This document shows, in pieces, positions 1 to 4,597 of a DNA stretch of 5,007 nt; within the stretch, counting starts at the first letter, position 1, and the number at the start of each line of letters is the position of its first letter. The notes under the pieces were generated by a model. The model worked only from the letters and a program-made list of their open reading frames with translations, had not been told where the DNA came from and did not search any database. The DNA is taken from positions 1 through 5,007 of the forward strand of contig JADFKG010000145.1 of the NCBI GenBank assembly GCA_022565075.1, written 5' to 3'. The stretch is from Chloroflexota bacterium (GTDB lineage Bacteria > Chloroflexota > Dehalococcoidia > SM23-28-2 > RBG-16-64-32). The translations under genes were made by a program, and so were the position numbers.

Positions 1-459
1 GAGCCCGCGGAGTCGCGTCGCGAGATCGCCCTGCAGCTGGGCGCGGACCACGCCATCGATCCGGCACAGCCCGCCTCGCTCAAGGTCAGAGAGCTGACCG
101 GCGGCATGGGCGCAGACCTCTCGATCGAGGCCGTAGGCATCCCGGCGACGATGGACGACGCGCTGGCCGCCACCCGTAGGGCCGGCCGCATCGTCATCGC
201 CGGCTCGTTCGATCTGCCTTACACGATCGGACTGCTCAACCTGATAGTGCAGGAGCAGTCGATCATCGCCACCTTCGGCTACGTCGACGAGTTCGCCGAG
301 GCGCGCGACCTCATCTGCTCAGGGGAGGTCGACGTCTCGCCGCTCATCTCCCGCACGGTCGCCCTGGACGACCTGCCGCAGACGTTCGCGGACATGACGC
401 GCAGCCGCGACGACTACCAGAAGGTGCTCGTACGGCCTCAGGCGCCGGGCAACGGCTAG
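1..459 (+). CDS. Zinc-type (MDR) alcohol dehydrogenase, C-terminal part; 5' end outside window
   Basis: The frame is open from base 1 to the TAG at 457-459, giving 152 visible residues, so the N-terminal catalytic zinc domain lies upstream of the window. Visible residues begin inside the Rossmann domain. E1 sits where the acidic residue ending beta-2 normally contacts the NAD ribose, followed by an R6-R7 helix and LGADHAID (13-20). TGGMGADLSIEAVG (33-46) and GRIVIAGSF follow, both standard in the medium-chain dehydrogenase superfamily (threonine dehydrogenase/sorbitol dehydrogenase-like branch). The family oxidises alcohols or reduces carbonyls with NAD(P) in the cytoplasm. The substrate cannot be told from this half, and NAD preference is only inferred from E1. 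It lies on the same strand as the operon starting at 809, but a promoter and an opposing gene lie between them, so co-transcription is not implied. The family call is secure; the specificity is unknown. Confidence 0.9.
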   Translation, partial: EPAESRREIALQLGADHAIDPAQPASLKVRELTGGMGADLSIEAVGIPATMDDALAATRRAGRIVIAGSFDLPYTIGLLNLIVQEQSIIATFGYVDEFAEARDLICSGEVDVSPLISRTVALDDLPQTFADMTRSRDDYQKVLVRPQAPGNG

Positions 460-644
460 CCGGGCCGAGATTCGATCGCCAGCTGTGCGAGGCTGGCGAA
501 GCGGCTGCGATAGACGACGACCCGGGGCGGGGGCGTCCGCTCTTCGCGGCTCGCTCGGGGCGCCTGAACCTTCAAGCGACCGGCTTCAGCCTGAAGCTCC
601 TGCAGCTTGTATCCGACCATCTCTTCGCTCACGAATGAGAGCAT
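456..644 (-). CDS. Small basic protein of unknown function, 62 aa
   Basis: I do not recognise this protein. The start ATG (642-644, minus strand) is preceded by a full AAGGAGG at 5-nt spacing, which is the main reason to accept so short a gene. Residues about 1-25 look like an amphipathic helix with Glu/Gln/Leu (KLQELQAEAGRLK), and the remainder is Arg/Pro-rich (EERTPPPRVVVYRSR) and probably disordered. No signal peptide or membrane segment is seen. Its TAG overlaps the dehydrogenase TAG on the opposite strand. It is transcribed divergently from the DUF7065 operon, with 164 bp between the two starts. The composition resembles the short helical, arginine-rich orphan proteins common in high-GC genomes; a regulatory or nucleic-acid-binding role is possible but unsupported. 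Confidence 0.6.
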   Translation of the reverse strand: MLSFVSEEMVGYKLQELQAEAGRLKVQAPRASREERTPPPRVVVYRSRFASLAQLAIESRPG

Positions 645-649
645 CTGAT

Positions 650-656
650 CCTCCTT
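650..656 (-). promoter_or_regulatory. Strong ribosome binding site for the 62-aa gene
   Basis: The plus strand reads CCTCCTT here, which is AAGGAGG on the minus strand, 5 nt before the ATG at 642-644. It fixes this start rather than the internal ATG eight codons later, and is the best evidence that the small gene is real. Confidence 0.65.
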
Positions 657-750
657 CCCGGACTCTCGTTACCTGCCATCATCTATTCCAACGACGCCAG
701 GTCGGTTATCGGTACGCTAACAACGGGTGGAGTTCTGGTCTGGATCGCCG

Positions 751-759
751 TGCTACAAT
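751..759 (+). promoter_or_regulatory. Candidate extended -10 promoter for the DUF7065-APH-DUF6285 operon
   Basis: TGCTACAAT matches the extended -10 form (TGn followed by TATAAT with one mismatch). I see no good -35 at 16-18 nt upstream; the sequence there is around GTTCTG. Transcription would begin near 766, giving a leader of about 43 nt that includes a short hairpin, GCCTG (766-770) with CAGGC (775-779), before the ribosome site. It is placed correctly between the divergent genes and is the only convincing -10 in the interval. It is read by eye and has not been scored. Confidence 0.45.
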
Positions 760-794
760 CGGCCCGCCTGCTGGCAGGCACGGTACGAACTCGC

Positions 795-800
795 AGGAGG
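795..800 (+). promoter_or_regulatory. Ribosome binding site deciding the start at 809
   Basis: AGGAGG lies 8 nt before ATG 809. The same frame is open back to 485, but none of the upstream starts has comparable support, and the added residues are Arg/Pro/Ser-rich and unlike the domain that follows. Confidence 0.75.
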
Positions 801-808
801 GCGCCCCA

Positions 809-1786
809 ATGGTCACTGAGCAAGTATTCGGCGATGTCAGGCCGGAAGACGACTACACCCATCCTCTCGGCCCCGAAGAGAACTTCAACGAGAGCATGTA
901 CTTCAACTTCTTCGACAACCGCCTGCGTCGTGGCGGCTTCCTGCGCATCGGCAACCGCGCCAACGAAGGGTACGCCGAAGTCACGCTCTCCCTCTTCGAG
1001 CCCGACGGCAGCGTCCTCTTCAACTACAAGCGCCCCGAGATCGCGAACAACGAGGCCCTCGACGCCGGCGGCATGCGCTTCGAGACGCTCGAGCCCCTGG
1101 TCCGCCACCGCACGACGTACGACGGCTCCGCCGTCTTCCTGGCCAGGCCAGAGGAGATGTCGGACCCCGGCAAGGCCTTCCGCGAGAACCCGCACAAGAA
1201 GGTGCAGATCGACCTCACGCACGAGGGCGTCGCGCCGGTCTTCGGTTCACGGGGCAGCGACGCGCCGCACGAGAACGAAGCGGAGGGCTTCGGTCGCGCG
1301 CACTACGAGCAGCACATGCGCGTTACCGGCAGCCTGACGATCGACGGCGAGACGTCCGAGATCGACGGCTACGGCCTGCGAGACCACTCCTGGGGCCCGC
1401 GCTACTGGCAGAACATCCTCTCCTACCGCTGGCTCAACTGCTCCTTCGGGCCGGCGCTCAACATCATGGTCTCCGAGATCAACCGCACGAAGACCGACCG
1501 CACCGAGTGGGGCGTCGTCATCCGCGACGGCGTCGTCTCGCGCATTACCGGCGTCAGCATCGAGACGCAGTTCGACGCCGACGAGCCGTTCCACCGGGCG
1601 ATGCGCGCGGACGTCACGCTGGAAGACGGGGAGAAAGTCGTGGTCGAGGGCAAGGTCGTCGGCTTCATCCCGCTGCGCAACCGCCGCCAGGGCCACGTCA
1701 CCCACATCGGCGAGGCGATGACCGAGTACACCTGCCTGGGCCACACCGGCCTCGGCATCTCCGAATACCTCGACCAGATCCAGTAG
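809..1786 (+). CDS. DUF7065/DUF7064-type two-domain lipocalin-like protein, 325 aa
   Basis: The start is ATG 809 with AGGAGG 8 nt upstream; no signal peptide is seen, so it is probably cytoplasmic. The N-terminal half (about 10-150) opens with DDYTHPLGPEENFNES and a strand-rich GGFLRIGNRANEGYAEVTL stretch. The C-terminal half carries HYEQHMRVTG (H165, H169) and then GYGLRDHSWGPRYWQ with D192-H193-S194-W195-G196. A DHSWG-type motif of this kind is the signature of the AttH/CrtC hydratase and tocopherol-cyclase-like beta-barrel superfamily, whose members bind or transform hydrophobic isoprenoid-like molecules. My recollection is that InterPro splits such proteins into DUF7065 and DUF7064; this is recognised by pattern and was not searched. 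It is the first gene of a tight operon with a kinase and a DUF6285 protein. Catalysis (hydration or cyclisation) versus simple ligand binding is undecided. The family-level call is fairly sure; the substrate is unknown. Confidence 0.85.
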   Translation: MVTEQVFGDVRPEDDYTHPLGPEENFNESMYFNFFDNRLRRGGFLRIGNRANEGYAEVTLSLFEPDGSVLFNYKRPEIANNEALDAGGMRFETLEPLVRHRTTYDGSAVFLARPEEMSDPGKAFRENPHKKVQIDLTHEGVAPVFGSRGSDAPHENEAEGFGRAHYEQHMRVTGSLTIDGETSEIDGYGLRDHSWGPRYWQNILSYRWLNCSFGPALNIMVSEINRTKTDRTEWGVVIRDGVVSRITGVSIETQFDADEPFHRAMRADVTLEDGEKVVVEGKVVGFIPLRNRRQGHVTHIGEAMTEYTCLGHTGLGISEYLDQIQ

Positions 1787-1789
1787 ACC

Positions 1790-2827
1790 TTGCCGCGCAA
1801 GACCGCAACTCCGGACGAAGTCGGCGCGAAGCTGACGGCCTTCCTCAAGCGCTCCCACAACGCCAAGTCCGTCCGCGTCGACGACGTTCGCCTCCTCACA
1901 GGCGGCGCCTCCCGTCAGACGTGGTCGTTCGACGCCACGATCGAGCATGCCGACGGCCGCAGCGAAACGCTGGCGCTGATCGCCCGCGCGGACCAGCGCC
2001 AGACCGTCGGCATGATGACGCGCGATGCAGAATACCGCCTCCTCGAAGCCGCTCACGCCGAGGGCGTCCCCGTCCCGCGCGTCCACCTCATGGGCGACGA
2101 TTCGCTCGGCGCGCCGTTCTTCTTGATGGAGCGCGTCGACGGCGAAACGATAGCCCGCCGCATCCTCCGCGACGACGAGTACGAGGGCGCCCGGCAGAAG
2201 ATGACAGCGCAGCTGGGCGAGATCCTGGCCGCAGTGCATCGCGTCTCGATCGAGCGGCACGGCCTCGCGAACGACCTGGCGGGACCGCTCGCAGGCAAGT
2301 CGCCCGCAGAGAGCGAGCTTCAGCGCATCGAAGGGACGTTTCGCTCGATCGCGCCCGAACCGCACCCGGCTTTCGAGCTGGCGATCCGCTGGCTCAAGGC
2401 GCGCCGGCCGGCGTCCGGCGAGCCGACGCTCGTGCACGGCGACTACCGCCTGGGCAACCTCATCATCGGCCCGGAAGGTGTGCGCTCGGTGCTGGACTGG
2501 GAGCTGGCGCACGTGGGCGACCCGATGGAGGACCTGGCCTGGCTCTGCGTGCGCTCCTGGCGCTTCGGGAACGACCAGCTCCCCGTCGCCGGCGTCGGCC
2601 AGCGGGAAGATCTCTTCCGCGCGTACGAGGCCGCCGGCGGGCGGCAGGTCGACGCGGCAGCCGTCCACTGGTGGGAGGTCTTCGGCAACCTGCGCTGGGG
2701 CGTCTTCTGCATCATGCAGGCGCGCGCCTACCTGGACGGCCTCTCGAAGTCCGTCGAACTAGCGACCATCGGGCGCCGCACAGCCGAGACCGAGTGGGAG
2801 CTGCTGAACCTGATGGAGAGCGCCTGA
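1790..2827 (+). CDS. APH-family small-molecule kinase (ACAD10/11 N-domain / LvaA-like), 345 aa
   Basis: Predicted to transfer a phosphate from ATP to a hydroxyl of a small or CoA-linked substrate in the cytoplasm. The N-lobe shows LLTGGASRQTW (35-45), the glycine-rich-loop equivalent, then LIARAD (63-68), where R66 stands in the place of the usual ATP lysine. EYRLLEAA (81-88) is the alpha-C equivalent, GVPVPRV (92-98) follows, and FFLMERVDGE (110-119) is the hinge. The C-lobe has HGDYRLGN (H216, D218 catalytic base, N223) and VLDWELAHVGDPMEDLAWL, with D236 as the metal-binding Asp. The start is TTG 1790, the only usable start near the N-terminus; no clear ribosome site is seen, so translation is probably coupled to the preceding stop 3 nt away. 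Length and motifs fit the phosphotransferase domain often found beside acyl-CoA dehydrogenases. Antibiotic phosphorylation is unlikely in this setting. The kinase fold is certain; the substrate is not known. Confidence 0.92.
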   Translation: MPRKTATPDEVGAKLTAFLKRSHNAKSVRVDDVRLLTGGASRQTWSFDATIEHADGRSETLALIARADQRQTVGMMTRDAEYRLLEAAHAEGVPVPRVHLMGDDSLGAPFFLMERVDGETIARRILRDDEYEGARQKMTAQLGEILAAVHRVSIERHGLANDLAGPLAGKSPAESELQRIEGTFRSIAPEPHPAFELAIRWLKARRPASGEPTLVHGDYRLGNLIIGPEGVRSVLDWELAHVGDPMEDLAWLCVRSWRFGNDQLPVAGVGQREDLFRAYEAAGGRQVDAAAVHWWEVFGNLRWGVFCIMQARAYLDGLSKSVELATIGRRTAETEWELLNLMESA

Positions 2828-3219
2828 TGCAAGACCGACCCTCCTATGACGAACTCCTCGCCGCCGTCGAGCACTTCCTCGACACCGAAATCGTGCCCAA
2901 CGTGCCCGGCTCCCGCGGCTTTCACGCCCGCGTCGCGGCCAACGCCATCCGTATCGTCCGCCGCGAACTGAGCGGCGAGGAAGAACACCTAGCCGCCGAG
3001 TGGTCCGGTCTGGACGCCATCCTTGGCCCGGCCGAACGCCCCGCCGGCCGCGAGGAGCTGCGCTCGGCACTCCGAGAGCGGAACGAGGTGCTCAGCGCGC
3101 TCATCCGCGGCGGGGACGCAGATGACGGCGAGACGGCACGCAAGGTGTTCGAGCACGTGCAGCGTACCGTCCGGGACAAGCTGACCGTGAGCGATCCGGC
3201 GCTGCTCGAGCGCTCGTAG
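2827..3219 (+). CDS. DUF6285-type small helical protein, probable kinase partner, 130 aa
   Basis: The ATG shares its A with the kinase stop (TGATG, 1-nt overlap), and GGAG at 2815-2818 lies 8 nt upstream. The opening MQDRPSYDELLAAVEHFL and then FHARVAANAIRIVRREL (32-48) match the pattern I know for DUF6285. So do IRGGDAD (93-99) and the C-terminal VRDKLTVSDP (115-124). It is all-helical with no signal or membrane segment. Proteins of this type follow APH-family kinase genes, so a subunit or activator role is likely. The two-gene layout mirrors LvaA-LvaB, where the small protein is needed for hydroxyacyl-CoA kinase activity. I have not verified that LvaB itself belongs to DUF6285. The family call rests on pattern memory plus very typical context; biochemical function is inference. 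Confidence 0.83.
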   Translation: MQDRPSYDELLAAVEHFLDTEIVPNVPGSRGFHARVAANAIRIVRRELSGEEEHLAAEWSGLDAILGPAERPAGREELRSALRERNEVLSALIRGGDADDGETARKVFEHVQRTVRDKLTVSDPALLERS

Positions 3220-3257
3220 ACCGGGAACGCTCGACCGTTAGCGAGGAGGCACGTACC

Positions 3258-3290
3258 CTTGATCAAACGCGCCTAGCGCACCCAATCAAG
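3258..3290 (+). promoter_or_regulatory. Leader hairpin overlapping the lipoprotein ribosome site
   Basis: CTTGAT (3258-3263) can pair with ATCAAG (3285-3290), enclosing a second stem GCGC (3269-3272) with GCGC (3276-3279) around a CTA loop. The right arm includes the AAG of the ribosome site AAGGAGG (3288-3294), which lies 6 nt before ATG 3301. If it forms in RNA, it would partly hide that site. I see no convincing promoter in 3220-3300, so transcription may continue from the upstream operon. The pairing is visible; regulation is inference. Confidence 0.3.
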
Positions 3291-3294
3291 GAGG
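3288..3294 (+). promoter_or_regulatory. Ribosome binding site for the lipoprotein gene
   Basis: A complete AAGGAGG lies 6 nt before ATG 3301. It shows that translation of the broken lipoprotein gene starts at its signal peptide and not at the internal ATG 3591, which has no such site. Confidence 0.8.
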
Positions 3295-3300
3295 AACCAG

Positions 3301-4076
3301 ATGACATATCGACGTTCGCAGGCCCGGCGCCTGCTCATTCTCATGCTCAGCGCCATCGCCCTGCTCGGACTCGTGGCCACCGCCTGCACCAGCGACGATG
3401 ACGGAGGCGACGACGGCGGCAGCGGTGATCCGATCGCCACGACGGGCGACGATGGCGACGGCGGCAATGGCGAGGCGACGGCGACTCGCTGGCAAACCTG
3501 GCGGCCTTCGGCGGCGACTACGACTCGTTCACCGGTAAGGTCACGTACGACACCACCAACTTCCTCAGCGACGGCAGCGGCCTCTCCAGCATGACCATCT
3601 ACCAGAAGGACGGTTCGTCCCGCTTCGACCTATCAAGCGCAGACGGCGAAATCATCTTCATCAGCGCGCCGGACGCTACTTACTTGTGCACTGAGAACCA
3701 GTGCCTCAAGTACTCAGCCGACGACGAGACTGCCAGCGCCAGCGTGGACGCCTTCTCAGGGATCTTCAGCGCCGATGCGATCACTGCCGGCATCGATGAA
3801 ATCCCAGATGGCGTGGACTTCGACGTAACCAGCGAGACGATCGCCGGCGTTGACGCAACCTGCTTCCGATACTCCGGCGACCTTGACCCGACCCAGGCCG
3901 GCGACGAAAGCGGAGAGTTCTGCTTCTCGGACGGCGGCCTGCTGCTTCGCCTGGCTTTCGAAGGCGCCGACGAATCAATCAGCTTCGAAGCGACATCGGC
4001 GAGCGAAGATGTCTCCGACTCGGACTTCGATCCGCCGTTCCCGGTGACCGACCTGAGCGACCTCTTGCAGCCGTAG
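3301..4076 (+). pseudogene. Secreted lipoprotein of unknown function, disrupted by one frameshift
   Basis: Residues 1-28 form a lipoprotein signal: R4/R5/R9/R10, hydrophobic LLILMLSAIALLGLV, and lipidation Cys C29 after ATA. An Asp/Gly/Thr-rich linker follows. The frame starting at 3301 stops at 3592-3594. From about 3477 the next frame reads a coherent protein (SLANLAAFGGDYDSFTGKV and on) to the TAG at 4074-4076. Adding one G after GAG 3472-3474 (GAGGC to GAGGGC) joins them as a 258-aa protein. That protein has four further cysteines (C130/C135 and C188/C208 in restored numbering), enough for two disulfides, and a strand-rich mature domain with acidic residues. It resembles the LolA/LppX-like lipoproteins of Gram-positive-type or Chloroflexota envelopes, but I cannot name it. 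The sequence shows no decay beyond the single shift, so it is a recent mutation, a phase-variable tract or a read error. Confidence 0.8.
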
Positions 4077-4094
4077 ACAAAACGGTAGTGCACG

Positions 4095-4132
4095 AAAAGG
4101 AGCCCATCCGCCGGGCGGACGGGCTCCTTTTT
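4095..4132 (+). terminator. Rho-independent terminator after the lipoprotein gene
   Basis: GGAGCCC-A-TCCG (4099-4110) pairs with CGGA-C-GGGCTCC (4116-4127), with a single A/C mismatch and a 5-nt CCGGG loop (the innermost C-G pair may also form). TTTTT (4128-4132) follows. AAAA (4095-4098) precedes the stem and pairs with the T-run, so it could also act on minus-strand transcripts. It starts 19 nt after the stop codon. Confidence 0.9.
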
Positions 4133-4147
4133 CTTGCCGCGCCGGAA

Positions 4148-4177
4148 GCTGTGGGGTGCCAAAATGTCATCCGTATC
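4148..4177 (+). repeat. Left terminal inverted repeat of the MITE-like element
   Basis: Thirty bases beginning GCTGTGGGGTGCC and ending CCGTATC. It matches the reverse complement of 4366-4395 except at 4157 (T versus C) and 4175 (A versus G). A weaker relative, GCCAAATGTCCTGCC, lies at 4207-4221. Confidence 0.8.
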
Positions 4178-4219
4178 TGGAAGGGTCGAGATCGTTTCAA
4201 GGAAGAGCCAAATGTCCTG

Positions 4220-4295
4220 CCAGTGCTCTAGGACGGATTCGTCGTACGGAGTCGAGGCGGGGCGGTCTTCTCCCTATGTCACCAGTGCGCTAGGA
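4220..4295 (+). repeat. Imperfect internal direct repeats, about 62-66 nt period
   Basis: CCAGTGCTCTAGGA (4220-4233) recurs as CCAGTGCGCTAGGA (4282-4295) with one difference in 14. TACGGA recurs at 4245-4250 and 4311-4316. The similar offsets suggest a degraded tandem duplication inside the element, or repeated protein-binding sites. The intervening bases match poorly. Confidence 0.4.
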
Positions 4296-4365
4296 GCACC
4301 GGACCTGAGATACGGAATCCTAACGACACGGATCAAGAATTCTTCGATCGATTGCCCGAGCTACT

Positions 4366-4395
4366 GACACGGATGACATTTTGGCGCCCCACAGC
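4366..4395 (-). repeat. Right terminal inverted repeat of the MITE-like element
   Basis: Inverted partner of 4148-4177 (28/30). Its inner GACACGGAT (4366-4374) also occurs as an exact direct copy at 4325-4333, 41 nt inward. The palindrome AAGAATTCTT (4335-4344) lies between these two copies. Confidence 0.8.
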
Positions 4396-4597
4396 CGTGA
4401 CGTTGGCTAACATATCGTTCTTGGTGATCGGTCCAAGCGGCTCGTGCAGCGACCTAACGATCGCGGTGATAACGCTGAGCGACCCGACGGGCACGCTTGA
4501 GCTGCATCCGACAGTGGTACACGGAAGGATATGCGCCGGATAGTACTGTGGGTGTCATCCTACGCTGCGGAGAAGGCGGCCCAGGCCCACGCTTCGT
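4396..4597. other. Non-coding interval, no recognisable gene
   Basis: About 200 bp between the MITE-like element and the convergent unknown gene. The open frame across its left part begins inside the right inverted repeat, has no ribosome site and shows no family pattern, so it is not called. I see no tRNA, terminator or good promoter. The only structured item is the TGTGGGTGTCATCC copy at 4547-4560. Confidence 0.5.
4547..4560 (+). repeat. Possible damaged third copy of the terminal repeat
   Basis: TGTGGGTGTCATCC equals the left repeat (4150-4172) with nine internal bases, GTGCCAAAA, removed: the six bases before and the eight after the gap match exactly. It has the same orientation as the left arm. 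It may mark the edge of a second, older element. It is short enough that chance is not excluded. Confidence 0.35.

Larger units (their letters stand above)
4148..4395. mobile_element. MITE-like 248-bp element with 30-bp terminal inverted repeats
   Basis: The arms 4148-4177 and 4366-4395 are inverted copies matching at 28 of 30 positions. About 188 bp lies between them with no credible gene and no transposase, as expected of a non-autonomous element or an internally deleted insertion sequence. If GC is counted as flank, the ends are TGTGGGG and CCCCACA (4150-4393), i.e. TG...CA, and GC flanks both sides. That is only a 2-bp possible target duplication, and no longer one is visible. Subterminal repeats inside (4207-4221, 4325-4333) recall the multiple repeats of IS21-family ends; this family guess is tentative. 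It sits just downstream of a terminator, a common neutral insertion site. Confidence 0.6.

Noticed and set aside
485..808. N-terminal extension of the DUF7065 gene back to 485
   Set aside because: The extension is low-complexity Arg/Pro/Ser, crosses the promoter candidate and overlaps the minus-strand gene; AGGAGG points to 809.
1247..2668. 473-codon minus-strand frame opposite the kinase and barrel genes
   Set aside because: Typical antisense shadow of high-GC coding DNA; no ribosome site and no recognisable domain, while the plus strand has clear motifs.
1790..2827. Aminoglycoside resistance gene
   Set aside because: Motifs fit the wider APH family, but the operon partners and the LIARAD/HGDYRLGN pattern match the acyl-CoA-associated branch rather than antibiotic kinases.
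3207..3216. CGAGCGCTCG palindrome at the end of the DUF6285 gene as a terminator
   Set aside because: It lies inside the coding end, the loop would be too small and no T-run follows.
1507..3219. Long plus-strand frame of 570 codons read as one protein
   Set aside because: Upstream of 2827 it is an Arg/Pro-rich shadow of the kinase and barrel genes; only the part from ATG 2827 has family motifs and a ribosome site.
3465..3490. Programmed -1 ribosomal frameshift in the lipoprotein gene
   Set aside because: No X-XXY-YYZ slippery heptamer is present at the shift and no clear downstream pseudoknot is visible; an indel or read error is simpler.
4148..4395. CRISPR array
   Set aside because: The strong repeats are two inverted arms, not regularly spaced direct repeats with unique spacers.
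4134..4543. Two short plus-strand frames across the MITE-like element
   Set aside because: They start or end within the inverted repeats, lack ribosome sites, and the shared RMTFW-PTA peptide seen on both outward arms follows from the repeat itself.
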